DNA of 64,000 bases from Phreatobacter sp. (GTDB lineage Bacteria; Pseudomonadota; Alphaproteobacteria; Rhizobiales; Phreatobacteraceae): positions 1-64,000 of the forward strand of contig JAIEPJ010000036.1 in the NCBI GenBank assembly GCA_019749835.1, read 5' to 3'. Made by a program: the position numbers and the translations under genes. Under the pieces are notes generated by a model, which saw only the letters and a list, made by a program, of their open reading frames with translations, was not told the DNA's origin and searched no databases. Shown here piece by piece: positions 36,701 through 45,627 of the stretch (position 1 is the first letter of the stretch; each line of letters opens with the position of its first letter).

Positions 36701-37027
36701 CGCCGGCGCATAGGCGAAGGGGAAGGTGTCGGCGTAGCTCTCGATGAAGAAGTCGAAGGGATTGACCACCGCCATGTCAGCGACCAGGTCGACCGTCACC
36801 GAGAACTCGGTCGTCTTCTCCGGAAAGACGAAGCGCGCCAGCCAGTTGCCGTGCGGGTCCTGCTGCCAGTTCACGAAATGCGGCTCGGGGAGCACCTTGA
36901 GGGAGTAGCTCGGGATGGTGGTGCGGCTGTGCGGTGCGGGGCGCAGGCGGATCACTTGCGGGCCCAGCATGACCGGGCGGTCGTAGAGGTAACGCGTGAC
37001 GTGATGCAGCTTTGCGAGAATGGCCAT
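33707..37027 (-). CDS. Transglutaminase-DUF2126 putative amidoligase
   Basis: A 1106-residue protein. The N-terminal 300 residues form a transglutaminase module with Cys180 ([11 protein letters not shown]), His229 ([10 protein letters not shown]) and Asp245 (GLDPTSG). The rest is DUF2126, described in Pfam as a putative amidoligase. Its recognisable stretches include [39 protein letters not shown] and [20 protein letters not shown], whose acidic and His-rich segments could bind metal and nucleotide. The ATG at 37027 opens the operon. A ligase fused to a potential isopeptidase suggests that a peptide tag or small conjugate is made and trimmed. No experimental function is known to me. Confidence 0.88.
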   Translation of the reverse strand: MAILAKLHHVTRYLYDRPVMLGPQVIRLRPAPHSRTTIPSYSLKVLPEPHFVNWQQDPHGNWLARFVFPEKTTEFSVTVDLVADMAVVNPFDFFIESYADTFPFAYAPALAEELAPYLAIEPTEAPFERYLAGIPRGPKQTIDFLVALNQKLQQDIRYIVRMEPGVQTPDETLENASGSCRDSAWLLVQLARRLGLAARFVSGYLIQLKPDLKALDGPAGTDKDFTDLHAWTEIYIPGAGWIGLDPTSGLLCGEGHIPLAATPHYRSAAPISGAVEPAEVSFAFDMRVDRIDERPRVTAPFSDEAWQRLDALGDRVDADLAAGDVRLTMGGEPTFISIDDYEGEEWNTAAVGPTKRERADALIRRLRDTFAPGGFLHYGQGKWYPGESLPRWTFALYWRRDGKPVWRDESLIAREAAATPATIDGAGALAAGIAEKLGLDGEAALPAYEDPAHWVIKEAELPVNVDALDSKLEDAEARARIARVFARGLTHPSGYVLPIQRWNAAPAKSNWMTEKWKLKREKLFLVPGDSPVGYRLPLASLPYVPPASYPYVVAADPWTVPTDLPDPHEIEGRIAQRVSGEREREADRTEQVEQVLTEDNSVRTALAVEPRDGRLCVFMPPTERLEDYLELLTATEATAKELGLTVHVEGYPPPTDPRLNVIKVTPDPGVIEVNVHPAASWRDCVAITQGLYEEARLARLGTEKFMLDGRHTGTGGGNHVVVGGARPADSPFLRRPDLLKSLVLYWQRHPSLSYLFSGLFIGPTSQAPRVDEARHDGLYELEIAMAMVPKPGAGDAPAPWLVDRLFRNLLVDSTGNTHRTELCIDKLFSPDSPSGRLGLVEFRGFEMPPDPRMSLAQQLLIRALVAWFWKEPKDGPLVRWGTALHDRFMLPHFVWEDFLGVLGDLGRAGYAFDPAWFEAQFEFRFPLAGQVDHAGVRMEIRQALEPWHVLGEEGAIGGTVRFVDSSVERLQVRLVGLQPERHTVTCNGRPVPLTATGRSGEFVGGVRYKAWQPPSGLHPTIPVHAPLTFDIVDVWSRRSMGGCVYHVAHPGGRNYDTFPVNAYEAEARRRARFQDHGHTPGLVDPPRGERSGEFPATLDLRRPPVH

Positions 37028-37177
37028 GGCAATGATGGGTAAAGGGTGACGACCGGCCGGTCAAAGGCAGAGATGGGGACGCCCGGTTCACGCAAGCAAG
37101 GATTGCGCCGCCGTCCTCCCTCCGGGGGTCTTTCCAGCCCCGGCGAAGCGACCCATAAACCCAGCCGCTGGAGAACC

Positions 37178-38350
37178 ATGATGCCGCTCACCATCCCGGA
37201 CGCTTCCGACCATGCCGACCTCAGGGACGCCGTGCGCGACCTGTGCGGCCGCTATGACGATGCCTATTGGCGCGGGATCGACGAGGAACGCGGCTATCCC
37301 GAGGCCTTTACCGAGGAACTGACGCGCGCCGGGTGGCTCGCCGCCCTCATCCCGACCGAATATGGCGGTTCGGGCCTCGGACTGACGGAAGCCTCCATCA
37401 TCATGGAGGAGATCAACCGGTCCGGTGGCAATTCCGGTGCCGTCCACGGTCAGATGTACAACATGGGCACGATCCTGCGCGGCGGTTCCGACGCGCAGAA
37501 GGCGCGCTATCTGCCCAGGATCGCCGCGGGCGAACTGCGCCTGCAGAGCATGGCCGTGACCGAGCCGACGACCGGCACGGACACGACGAAGCTGAAGACG
37601 ACTGCGGTGCGCAAGGGCGACCGCTATGTCGTCAACGGCCAGAAGGTCTGGACCAGCCGGGTCCAGCATTCCGATCTCATGGTGCTGCTCGCCCGCACGA
37701 CCCCGATCGATCAGGTTCGCAAGAAGTCGGACGGCCTCTCGGTCTTCCTCGTCGACCTGCGCGAGGCGATCGGGCGCGGCATGACGGTCCGCCCCATCCG
37801 CAACATGGTCAACCATGAGACCAACGAGGTCTTCTTCGACGATCTCGAGATCCCGGCCGAGAACCTCATCGGCGAGGAGGGCAGGGGCTTCAAGACGATC
37901 CTCTCCGGCCTCAATGCCGAGCGCACACTGATCGCCGCCGAATGTATCGGCGACGGCTACTGGTTCATCGACCGTGCCCGCAAATACGGCTCCGAGCGCA
38001 TCGTCTTCGACCGCCCGATCGCCCAGAACCAGGGCGTCCAGTTCCCGATCGCCCGTGCCTATGTGAACATCCGCGCCGCCGATCTCATGCGCTTCCAGGC
38101 CGCCGCGCTCTGCGATGCCGGCCAGGACTTCGGCGCCGAGGCGAACATGGCCAAGCTGCTGGCGGCCGACGCCTCCTTCGAGGCGGCCAATGCCTGTATC
38201 CAGACCCATGGCGGTTTCGGCTTCGCGGCGGACTACGACATCGAGCGCAAGTTCCGCGAGACTCGCCTCTATCAGGTGGCGCCGATCTCCACCAACCTGA
38301 TCCTCGCCTATGTCGGCGAGCATGTGCTCGGTATGCCACGGTCATACTAG
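37178..38350 (+). CDS. Acyl-CoA dehydrogenase
   Basis: A 390-residue FAD flavoenzyme of the acyl-CoA dehydrogenase family, which introduces an alpha-beta double bond into acyl-CoA and passes electrons to ETF. FAD and substrate contacts are seen in SMAVTEPTTGTDTTKLKT, and VWTSRVQHSDLMVLLAR follows. The C-terminal region has IQTHGGFGFAADYDIERKFRETRLYQVAPIS. The ATG at 37178 follows TGGAG; an ATG one codon later is equally possible. It is divergent from the DUF2126 operon. The acyl chain is unknown; isovaleryl/short branched types have a similar layout. Confidence 0.9.
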   Translation: MMPLTIPDASDHADLRDAVRDLCGRYDDAYWRGIDEERGYPEAFTEELTRAGWLAALIPTEYGGSGLGLTEASIIMEEINRSGGNSGAVHGQMYNMGTILRGGSDAQKARYLPRIAAGELRLQSMAVTEPTTGTDTTKLKTTAVRKGDRYVVNGQKVWTSRVQHSDLMVLLARTTPIDQVRKKSDGLSVFLVDLREAIGRGMTVRPIRNMVNHETNEVFFDDLEIPAENLIGEEGRGFKTILSGLNAERTLIAAECIGDGYWFIDRARKYGSERIVFDRPIAQNQGVQFPIARAYVNIRAADLMRFQAAALCDAGQDFGAEANMAKLLAADASFEAANACIQTHGGFGFAADYDIERKFRETRLYQVAPISTNLILAYVGEHVLGMPRSY

Positions 38351-38446
38351 CCCTGCGCCGAAATGCGCGCGCGGCCACCCGTGGGGCCTTGACGCGACAG
38401 CTGTTTTCCGGCCTTCGATGGGTGCACACCCTGGCCGGGGACAACC

Positions 38447-39379
38447 GTGCAGCTTTACCTTCCGATCGCCGAATTGCCCGTCAACATGCTCCTCATCCTG
38501 GGCATGGGGCTGGCGATCGGGTTCATCTCCGGCATGTTCGGCGTCGGCGGCGGTTTCCTGCTGACGCCGCTGCTCATCTTCATCGGCATTCCCCCGGCCA
38601 TCGCGGTCGCCAGCGTCTCCGGCCAGATCGCCGCCTCGTCCCTGTCGGGCACCCTGAGCTATTGGCGCAAGAATGCGGTGGATCCGAAACTGGTCGGGGT
38701 GCTGCTGATCGGCAGCGTCTTCGGCACGGCCGGCGGTGTCGCCGCCTTCTCGTTGCTGCGGCGCGAGGGGCAACTCGATCTCTTCATCGCCCTGTCCTAT
38801 GTCACGCTGCTCGGCGGCATCGGCATGCTGATGGTGGTCGAGAGCCTGCGGGCCATCGCCCGGTCGCGTTCGGGAGAGCCGCCGAAGCTGCCGCCGGCCC
38901 GTGACCGCAGGGTCGGCACCGGGCTACCCTTCGTCATGCATTTTCCGCGCTCGCGCATCACCGTCTCGGCGATCCCGGTCGTCGCCATCGGGCTCGGGAT
39001 CGGCTTCCTCGGCTCGATCATGGGGATCGGCGGCGGCTTCCTGCTCGTGCCCGCGCTGGTCTATCTCCTGCGCGTCTCGACGGCGGTGGTGATCGGCACG
39101 TCGAGCCTGCAGACGCTGGTGACCATGCTGATGGCGGTTGTCTTCCACGCCGCCACCAATGCCTCCGTCGATGTCGTCCTCGCCCTGCTGCTGATGATCG
39201 GCGGCGTCGTCGGCGCCCAGTTCGGCGCCCGCACCTCGCTGTCGATGAAGGGCGAGGAACTGCGCCTGCTGCTCGGCCTCGTCGTGCTCGCCGTCGGCAT
39301 GCGCTTCCTCATCGATCTCGTCGTGCGGCCCGACGACCCCTTCTCCAACACCGTCCTCGAATGGGTGGTGCGGGTATGA
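38447..39379 (+). CDS. TauE/SafE-family sulfite or anion exporter
   Basis: A 310-residue inner-membrane protein of the TauE/SafE family, exporters of sulfite, sulfoacetate or related anions. Two homologous halves are visible, each with a glycine-rich helix start: GFISGMFGVGGGFLLTPLLIFIGIP and GFLGSIMGIGGGFLLVPALVYLLRV in part. About eight membrane segments are expected, with a cytoplasmic linker rich in Arg and Pro in between. The start is GTG at 38447. It overlaps the TIGR02186 gene by ATGA, and that pairing is common in alphaproteobacteria. Confidence 0.87.
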   Translation: MQLYLPIAELPVNMLLILGMGLAIGFISGMFGVGGGFLLTPLLIFIGIPPAIAVASVSGQIAASSLSGTLSYWRKNAVDPKLVGVLLIGSVFGTAGGVAAFSLLRREGQLDLFIALSYVTLLGGIGMLMVVESLRAIARSRSGEPPKLPPARDRRVGTGLPFVMHFPRSRITVSAIPVVAIGLGIGFLGSIMGIGGGFLLVPALVYLLRVSTAVVIGTSSLQTLVTMLMAVVFHAATNASVDVVLALLLMIGGVVGAQFGARTSLSMKGEELRLLLGLVVLAVGMRFLIDLVVRPDDPFSNTVLEWVVRV

Positions 39380-40137
39380 GCCGCGTCCTCATCGTCATCG
39401 CGGCCCTGCTCGCCGTCACGCCCGCCCGGGCCGAGACGATGGTGACTTCATTGTCCACCCACCGGCTGCAGATCACGTCCAATTTCGTCGGGTCGGAGAT
39501 CGTCCTGTTCGGCTCGATCGAGCGCGATGCGCAGACCATCTCCCGCCCCGGCGGCTATGACATGGCGGTGGTCGTCCGCGGTCCCCGCGCGCTGATGGTC
39601 ACGCGCCAGAAGACGCGCGTCTTCGGCATCTGGGTGAACACCGACTCCCGCCAGTTCGTCGAGATGCCGTCCTTCTATGCGCTGCTGTCGAACAAGCCGG
39701 CGGCGGACCTGGCCGACCTCGAATTGCGGGCGCGCCAGCAGATCGGTGTCGACTCGATCACCGCCATCACCCCGCGGCTCGGGCCCGATCCCGTCGCGAC
39801 ACCGGCCTTCCGCGATGCCCTGCTGCGGATCAACCGCGCCAAGGGTCTCTATCGCGAGAACCCGACCGGCGTGACCTTTCTCACCCCCAACCTGTTCCGT
39901 GCCAACATTCCCGTTGTGCCCAACACGCCGGTCGGATCTTTCGAGGTCGACATCTTTCTGATGTCGGGCGGGGTTATCCTCGCCCGCGAGAGTACGAATT
40001 TCGAGGTGACAAAGACCGGATTCGAGGCCTTCGTCGCCAATGCGGCCCGCGATCACGGGATTCTCTACGGCCTCGCCGCCGCCATGCTCGCCCTGTTCAC
40101 GGGCTGGGCGGCGAGCGTCGTGTTCCGGCGCGATTGA
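39376..40137 (+). CDS. TIGR02186 family (Alph_Pro_TM) membrane protein
   Basis: A 253-residue protein with a signal peptide (MSRVLIVIAALLAVTPARAE), a periplasmic domain of about 200 residues and one C-terminal helix (GILYGLAAAMLALFTGWAASVVF) ending in RRD at the cytoplasmic side. It matches the alphaproteobacterial family TIGR02186/PF09608, with SNFVGSEIVLFGSIERD and the FRANIPVVPNTPVGSFEVDIF segment. It overlaps the TauE/SafE gene by 4 bp and probably forms a functional unit with it. The biochemical role is unknown. I chose the ATG at 39376 because the signal peptide begins there. Confidence 0.85.
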   Translation: MSRVLIVIAALLAVTPARAETMVTSLSTHRLQITSNFVGSEIVLFGSIERDAQTISRPGGYDMAVVVRGPRALMVTRQKTRVFGIWVNTDSRQFVEMPSFYALLSNKPAADLADLELRARQQIGVDSITAITPRLGPDPVATPAFRDALLRINRAKGLYRENPTGVTFLTPNLFRANIPVVPNTPVGSFEVDIFLMSGGVILARESTNFEVTKTGFEAFVANAARDHGILYGLAAAMLALFTGWAASVVFRRD

Positions 40138-40192
40138 GATGGCCCCCGCGATCGTGGTCTCGCCGTCGGCAGGGTCAAGGCAGGACTGACAC

Positions 40193-41515
40193 GTGGGTGA
40201 TGAAATCGACGCCGGGTGGAACGAGGGGTGGGTCGGCACCCTGTTCCTCTATGGGTCCGGAGCCCTTCTCGCGATGGTCCTCGGTGGCTGGGGAGACCTC
40301 GCCTGGCCCCTCGCCGCCGGCGGCGGGCTCGCTCTCGTAGGGGCAGGTACGCTCATGCGCCGCCGCCCGCGCGCGCGCGCGCCCCTGGAGGACGAGGTCA
40401 TGGCCCGCCGTGCCGCAAGGCTGACGGACCTGACGGTCGAGGGCCTCATGGCGGCGCTGCCCGTTCCGGCCATCCTTCTTGATCCGAAACTCGCTGTGCG
40501 CACCCACAATGCCCGCGCCGCCGCGCTGCTGCCTGGCCTCAGACGCGGCGAGCCTTTGACCCTGTCGCTCCGGGCACCCGAGGTGGTCGAGGTCGTGCGC
40601 CGGGCCCTCGCCAGCAACAGTGCCCAGGTCATCGATTACGCCGAACGGGTGCCCGTCGCGCGCTGGTTCAGCGTCGAGGCGACGCCGGTCGCCGTCACGC
40701 CGGAGGCACGGGATGGCGGCCGGCCCGACTTCATCCTCCTGTCGCTGCGCGATCTCACCGAGGAACGCCGGCTGGAACAGTTGCGCGCCGACTTCGTCGC
40801 CAATGCCAGCCACGAATTGCGCACGCCGCTCGCGTCCGTCGTCGGCTTCATCGAGACCATCCAGGGCCCCGCCCGCAACGATCCCGATGCCCGAGAGCGC
40901 TTTCTCGGCATCATGCTGGCCCAGGCGCGCCGCATGTCGCGGTTGATCGACGACCTGCTTTCGCTGTCGCGCATCGAGCTCAACGAACATGTGCAGCCCG
41001 TCACGGTGGTCGACCTCGTGCAACTCCTGCGCCATGTGCGCGATACGCTGGGGCCCTATGCGAAGGCCCAGGGCGTGGTGGTGGAGATCTTGGCCGGAGA
41101 GGCGACCCTGCCGGTCAAGGGCGATCAGGACGAACTCATCCGCCTCTTCGAGAACCTGGTGCAGAACGCCATCAAATATGGTGCCGACGGGGGACGCGTC
41201 GACATCACCCTCGGCCGCGAGAGCCGGGACGGCCGCGGCGCCGAGGCCGTGGTGAGTGTGCGCGACCACGGCCCGGGTATCCCAGCCGAGCACCTGCCGC
41301 GCCTGACCGAGCGATTCTATCGTGTCGATGTCGCCTCGAGCCGCGAGAAGGGCGGCACCGGCCTCGGCCTCGCCCTGGTCAAGCATATCCTCAACCGTCA
41401 CCGCGGCCGGCTCGCTGTCGAGAGCGTTCAGGGCGAAGGAGCGACCTTCACCGTGCGGATTGACGCCGCCGACCGTGGCGAGGATGCCGACACGTCCGTC
41501 CCGCACGCTTCGTGA
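40193..41515 (+). CDS. phoR: Phosphate-regulon-type sensor histidine kinase PhoR
   Basis: A 440-residue membrane kinase. Two N-terminal helices flank a very short periplasmic loop (residues 14-54), followed by a PAS-like domain (about 75-185). The dimerisation domain carries His207 in NASHELRTPLASVVGF. The ATPase domain has LVQNAIKYG (N box), VRDHGPGIP (G1) and KGGTGLGLALVKHI (G2). The start is a GTG at 40193. The short periplasmic part suits PhoR, which reads Pst/PhoU status and not an external ligand. PhoU and PhoB follow, but the pst genes that usually lie between are absent. Confidence 0.88.
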   Translation: MGDEIDAGWNEGWVGTLFLYGSGALLAMVLGGWGDLAWPLAAGGGLALVGAGTLMRRRPRARAPLEDEVMARRAARLTDLTVEGLMAALPVPAILLDPKLAVRTHNARAAALLPGLRRGEPLTLSLRAPEVVEVVRRALASNSAQVIDYAERVPVARWFSVEATPVAVTPEARDGGRPDFILLSLRDLTEERRLEQLRADFVANASHELRTPLASVVGFIETIQGPARNDPDARERFLGIMLAQARRMSRLIDDLLSLSRIELNEHVQPVTVVDLVQLLRHVRDTLGPYAKAQGVVVEILAGEATLPVKGDQDELIRLFENLVQNAIKYGADGGRVDITLGRESRDGRGAEAVVSVRDHGPGIPAEHLPRLTERFYRVDVASSREKGGTGLGLALVKHILNRHRGRLAVESVQGEGATFTVRIDAADRGEDADTSVPHAS

Positions 41516-41599
41516 CGACCCGGCGCCCCGGGGTTGCGGGCGGCGTTTGCCGCCATTCTGTCGCAACATCGACAACATGTTGAAACATCGACGTAATCA

Positions 41600-41617
41600 A
41601 TGTCATTGATGCGTCAC
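41600..41617 (+). promoter_or_regulatory. Possible Pho box upstream of phoU
   Basis: ATGTCAT-TGAT-GCGTCAC resembles two CTGTCAT units four bases apart, the PhoB-binding Pho box with an 11-bp period; 10 of 14 unit positions match. It lies about 75 bp before phoU, a suitable place for autoregulation. Just upstream is a palindrome CAACATGTTG (41573-41582) between two copies of AACATCGAC, whose role is unknown. Confidence 0.4.
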
Positions 41618-41691
41618 CTGACGGGCATAGAACCGTCGCGGCGCAGGGCTATTCAACAAGTTCCCCCTTCGCCCTCTCGCAGGAGCCTGCC

Positions 41692-42399
41692 ATGACCGAA
41701 CATACCGTGAGCGCTTACGAGAACGAGCTCAAGGGCTTGGCGCAGCGCGTGGCCGAGATGGGCGGGCTGACCGAGAAGCAGATTGTCGGCTGCATCGACG
41801 CCCTCATTCGCAGCGACCTCGAACTCGCCCGCCAGGTGCGCTCGGTCGATCCGCAGATCGATGCCCTGCAGCGCGAGATCGAGGAGGTCGGCATCCTCAT
41901 CATCGCCAAGCGACAGCCGATGGCCATCGACCTGCGCGAGATCGTCGGCGCCCTGCGCATCGCCTCCGACCTCGAGCGGATCGCTGACCTTGCCAAGAAC
42001 ATCGCCAAGCGCGTCACTGCCATGAACGGCTCGGTGCCGCTGGCAAAGGTGACCGGTGGTTTCGACGCCATGGCGCGCCTCGCCTTGGAACGCGTCAAGC
42101 AGGTGCTCGACGCCTATGCCCAGCGTGACGTGGCGGCGGCACTCGATGTCTGGAAGGCCGACGGCGACATCGACGCGCTCTACAACTCGCTGTTCCGCGA
42201 ACTCCTGACCTACATGCTCGAAGATCCGCGCAATATCGGCTCCTGTACCCACCTCCTGTTCTGCGCGAAGAACCTCGAGAGGATCGGCGATCACGCCACC
42301 AATATCGCCGAGACGATCCACTACATGGTCAAGGGTGTCACCCTGGCCGACGAGCGTCCGAAGCTCGACACCACGACGATGGCAACGGTCGGCCTCTGA
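41692..42399 (+). CDS. phoU: Phosphate-specific transport accessory protein PhoU
   Basis: A 235-residue all-helical protein made of two similar three-helix bundles, each with an E/D-rich metal-binding signature: EVGILIIAKRQPMAIDLREI with LRIASDLERIADLAKNIAKR in the first, and HLLFCAKNLERIGDHATNIAE in the second. PhoU links the Pst transporter to PhoR and restrains the phosphate regulon when phosphate is plentiful. The ATG at 41692 follows GCAGGAG. It lies between phoR and phoB, 31 bp ahead of phoB. Confidence 0.95.
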   Translation: MTEHTVSAYENELKGLAQRVAEMGGLTEKQIVGCIDALIRSDLELARQVRSVDPQIDALQREIEEVGILIIAKRQPMAIDLREIVGALRIASDLERIADLAKNIAKRVTAMNGSVPLAKVTGGFDAMARLALERVKQVLDAYAQRDVAAALDVWKADGDIDALYNSLFRELLTYMLEDPRNIGSCTHLLFCAKNLERIGDHATNIAETIHYMVKGVTLADERPKLDTTTMATVGL

Positions 42400-42430
42400 C
42401 CGCAGCACCGGGCACGACAGGGATATTTCC

Positions 42431-43135
42431 ATGACCGCACGCATTCTGGTGGTCGAGGACGAGGAACCGATCACGGTTCTTCTGCGCTACAATCTCGAGG
42501 CGGAGGGCTACCAGGTCGAGGTCGTCGGCCGCGGCGACGAGGCCGAGGTCCGGCTCCGCGAGGCGGTTCCCGACCTCGTTCTGCTCGACTGGATGCTGCC
42601 CGGCCTGTCCGGGATCGAATTGTGCCGCCGCATCCGGCTGCGCCCCGAGACCGAGCGCCTGCCGGTCATCATGCTCACCGCCCGCGGCGAAGAGGGTGAG
42701 CGGGTGAGGGGGCTCGCCATCGGCGCCGACGACTATGTGGTGAAACCCTTCTCCGTGCCGGAACTGCTGGCGCGGGTCCGGGCCCTTTTGCGCCGGGCCA
42801 AGCCCGAACATCTCTCGAGCCTGCTGAAGTCCGGCGATATCGAACTGGACCGCGAGACCCGACGGGTCCACCGCGCCGGCCGCGAGATCAATTTAGGGCC
42901 GACCGAGTTCCGGCTGCTCGAATTCCTCATGCAGTCGCCGGGCCGCGTCTACACCCGCGAACAGCTGCTGGATGGCGTCTGGGGCCGGGACGTCTATATC
43001 GACGAGCGCACGGTGGACGTCCATATCGGGCGGCTGCGCAAGGCGGTGAAGCGCGGCCGGGAGGTCGATCCGATCCGCACCGTGCGCGGTTCCGGCTATT
43101 CCTTCAACGAGCGGTTCGGCGGCGCCGCGGCCTGA
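42431..43135 (+). CDS. phoB: Phosphate regulon response regulator PhoB
   Basis: A 234-residue OmpR/PhoB-class regulator. The receiver domain has acidic pocket E9-D10 and phosphoacceptor Asp53 in VLLDWMLPGLSG, with conserved Thr in MLTARGEE and Lys in VVKPFSVPEL. The winged-helix DNA-binding domain follows from about residue 135 (LNLGPTEFRLLEFLM type segment, VHIGRLRKAV). PhoB activates phosphate-starvation genes through Pho boxes. Position next to phoR and phoU supports the name over other OmpR-class members. It converges with the ABC-F gene with only 6 bp between. Confidence 0.92.
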   Translation: MTARILVVEDEEPITVLLRYNLEAEGYQVEVVGRGDEAEVRLREAVPDLVLLDWMLPGLSGIELCRRIRLRPETERLPVIMLTARGEEGERVRGLAIGADDYVVKPFSVPELLARVRALLRRAKPEHLSSLLKSGDIELDRETRRVHRAGREINLGPTEFRLLEFLMQSPGRVYTREQLLDGVWGRDVYIDERTVDVHIGRLRKAVKRGREVDPIRTVRGSGYSFNERFGGAAA

Positions 43136-43141
43136 TCCGCG

Positions 43142-44959
43142 TCACGCCTCGAGGCTTTCCTTCAGCATTTCAAGTTCCAGCCAGCGGTCCTCGGCGGCGG
43201 AGAGGTCGCCCTGCGCCTTGGTCATTGCGGCACTCGCCTTGTCGAAGGCCGAGCGGTCGCGGGCATAGAGGGCGGGATCGGCGAGGATCGCCTGCAGCTT
43301 GGCGATGTCGCGCTGCAGCGCCTCCATCCGCGCGGGCAGCGTGTCGAGGTCATGCTTGTCCTTGAACGACATTTTCCGGCGCGCGGGCTCGGCCTGCGGT
43401 TCCGGCCTGGCGGCTGCCGGTGACGTCGCCTCGCCCTTCGCGGCCTTCTGGACGACGCGCGCCGCGATACCCGCACCGCGCTGGTTCAGCATGTCGGAAT
43501 AGCCGCCGGCATATTCCACCCAGCGCCCGTCGCCCTCGCTGACCAGCACCGATGTGCAGACGCGGTCGAGGAAGTCGCGGTCATGCGAGACCAGAATGAC
43601 CGTTCCGGGAAAATCCGTGAGCATTTCCTGCAGCAGGTCGAGCGTCTCCAGGTCGAGATCGTTGGTTGGCTCGTCCAGCACCAGGACATTGGCGGGCGAG
43701 GCGAGGGCGCGCGCCAGCAGGAGACGGCCCCGTTCGCCGCCCGACAGCACGCCGACCGGCGTCCCCTTCTGCTCGGGCGAGAAAAGGAAATCCTTCATGT
43801 AGCCAATGACATGGCGGTTCTCACCGTTGATGGTGACATAGTCGCCGCGCCCGCGCGTCAGGGCCTCCGTCAGCGGCATGGCTGGATCGAGGTCCTCGCG
43901 CTTCTGGTCCAGCGTCGCCATGGCGAGGTTGGTGCCGAGGGCGATCGTGCCGGAATCAGGCGCCAGCGTCCCCGTCAGCAATTGCACCAGCGTCGTCTTT
44001 CCCGCCCCGTTAGGGCCGACGATGCCCAGCCGGTCGCCGCGCAGGATCCGGATCGTCAGATCGTCGACGATCGTCCGGTCGCCGTAATGCTTGGAGATGC
44101 CCCGGGCCTCGACGACGCGCTTGCCCGAGACTTCCGCCTCGCTCACGGTCATCGACACGGTGCCGACGGCCTTGCGGTGCTCGCGGAAATCCTTGCGCAG
44201 GGCTTGCAGGTTGCCGAGGCGGCGGACATTGCGCTTGCGCCGCGCCGAGACGCCGTAGCGCAGCCAATGTTCCTCGCGGGCAATCTGGCGGTCGAGCTTG
44301 TGCTGGTCCTTCTCCTCCTGCTCCAGCACCTCGTCACGCCAGGCCTCGAAATGCGCGAAGCCCTTGTCGAGCCGCCGCGTTGTGCCGCGGTCGAGCCAGA
44401 TCGTCGCGCGCGACAGCGTCTCAAGGAAGCGGCGGTCGTGGCTGATCATGACGATGGCGCAGGTCAGGCGCTTCAGCGTCTTCTCCAGCCATTCGATGGC
44501 GGGCAGGTCGAGGTGGTTGGTCGGCTCGTCGAGAATCAGGATGTCGGGTTCGGGTGCGATGGCATGGGCCAGGGCCGCGCGCTTGGCCTCGCCGCCGGAC
44601 AGCGCCGTCGTGCCCTCCTCGCCGGTCAGGCCGAGGTCCTCCAGCAGCATGCGCGCGCGATAGGGGTCGTCGCTCGGCCCGAGCCCGCTCTCCACATAGG
44701 CGAGCGTCGTCGGAAAGGCGGAGAGATCGGGTTCCTGCAGCAGGTAGCGGATGGTGGCGCCTGGCTGGGCGAACCGGCTGCCGCCATCCGCCTCGATCAG
44801 GCCGGCGGCGATCTTCAGAAGCGTCGACTTGCCCGAGCCGTTGCGGCCGACCAGGGCGAGCCGGTCGCCAGCCTCGACGGAAAGGTTGGCCGCTGTCAGG
44901 AGCGGCGTGCCGCCGAAGGTGAGGGCGATGTCTTGAAGTTGCAGGAGCGGAGGAGCCAT
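43142..44959 (-). CDS. ABC-F family ATPase (Uup-like)
   Basis: A 605-residue cytoplasmic protein with two ABC ATPase domains and no membrane segments. Domain 1 has Walker A GRNGSGKS and LSGGEAKRAALA. The ABC-F linker after it contains EQEEKDQHKLDRQIAREEHW. Domain 2 has GPNGAGKT, LSGGERGRLLLARAL and VLDEPTNDLDLETL. A C-terminal basic coiled-coil extension (RRKMSFKDKHDLDTLPARMEAL) is typical of Uup. Such proteins act on the ribosome or on branched DNA and do not transport. The ATG at 44959 is preferred to an upstream in-frame start. It is divergent from the NQO1-like gene. Confidence 0.88.
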   Translation of the reverse strand: MAPPLLQLQDIALTFGGTPLLTAANLSVEAGDRLALVGRNGSGKSTLLKIAAGLIEADGGSRFAQPGATIRYLLQEPDLSAFPTTLAYVESGLGPSDDPYRARMLLEDLGLTGEEGTTALSGGEAKRAALAHAIAPEPDILILDEPTNHLDLPAIEWLEKTLKRLTCAIVMISHDRRFLETLSRATIWLDRGTTRRLDKGFAHFEAWRDEVLEQEEKDQHKLDRQIAREEHWLRYGVSARRKRNVRRLGNLQALRKDFREHRKAVGTVSMTVSEAEVSGKRVVEARGISKHYGDRTIVDDLTIRILRGDRLGIVGPNGAGKTTLVQLLTGTLAPDSGTIALGTNLAMATLDQKREDLDPAMPLTEALTRGRGDYVTINGENRHVIGYMKDFLFSPEQKGTPVGVLSGGERGRLLLARALASPANVLVLDEPTNDLDLETLDLLQEMLTDFPGTVILVSHDRDFLDRVCTSVLVSEGDGRWVEYAGGYSDMLNQRGAGIAARVVQKAAKGEATSPAAARPEPQAEPARRKMSFKDKHDLDTLPARMEALQRDIAKLQAILADPALYARDRSAFDKASAAMTKAQGDLSAAEDRWLELEMLKESLEA

Positions 44960-45030
44960 GGCCCGCCGTCTAGCATCCTTGGACGACCTGTGCACGCTGG
45001 GACCTGACGATTCTGCCGCCGGGGCCCCTC

Positions 45031-45624
45031 ATGCGCATGCTGGTGATCTACTGCCATCCCTGTCCCGAGAGCTTCACCGCCGCCCTGCGCGACCGTGCGC
45101 TGGCCGCCCTCGCGGCCGCAGGTCACGAGACCCGGCTGATCGATCTCTATGCCGACGGTTTCGATCCTGTCATGGGCCCTGATGAAAGGCGCGCCTATCA
45201 CACTGCCGGCGCCAACGAGGCGCCCGTCGCCGCCCATCTCGAGGCCCTGCGCTGGGCCGAGGGGCTGCTCTTCGTCTATCCGACCTGGTGGTATGGCCTG
45301 CCGGCCATGCTCAAGGGCTGGCTCGACCGTGTCTGGATTCCGCATGCGACCTTCACCATGCCCGAAGCCGGCAAGCCGATCGGCCGCGTTCTCACGCAGA
45401 TCCGCTTCATCGGTGCCGTCTCGACCCTCGGATCGCCCTGGTGGTGGTGGCGCCTGGTCATGTCCGAGCCCGGCCGCCGGACGCTTCTCCGCGGTCTGCG
45501 GCCTCTCGTCGCCCCGCGCTGCGGGACGCTCTGGCTGGCGCTGCACGGCATCGACGGGGCCACCGCCGATCAGCGGATGGCCTTCATGGAGAAGGTCGAG
45601 AAACGGCTCGCGGTGCTCCGCTGA
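45031..45624 (+). CDS. Flavodoxin-fold NAD(P)H-dependent oxidoreductase
   Basis: A 197-residue flavoprotein of the NQO1/MdaB/KefF family. The FMN-binding opening is MRMLVIYCHPCPESFTAALRD. The second loop is VYPTWWYGLPAMLKGWLDRVW, and STLGSPWWWWRLVM lies in the substrate half. It resembles the gene at 20635-21219 in length and both motifs. It converges with prs, leaving 3 bp between the genes. It probably reduces quinones or other small electrophiles with NAD(P)H. The physiological substrate is unknown. Confidence 0.83.
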   Translation: MRMLVIYCHPCPESFTAALRDRALAALAAAGHETRLIDLYADGFDPVMGPDERRAYHTAGANEAPVAAHLEALRWAEGLLFVYPTWWYGLPAMLKGWLDRVWIPHATFTMPEAGKPIGRVLTQIRFIGAVSTLGSPWWWWRLVMSEPGRRTLLRGLRPLVAPRCGTLWLALHGIDGATADQRMAFMEKVEKRLAVLR

Positions 45625-45627
45625 GCC

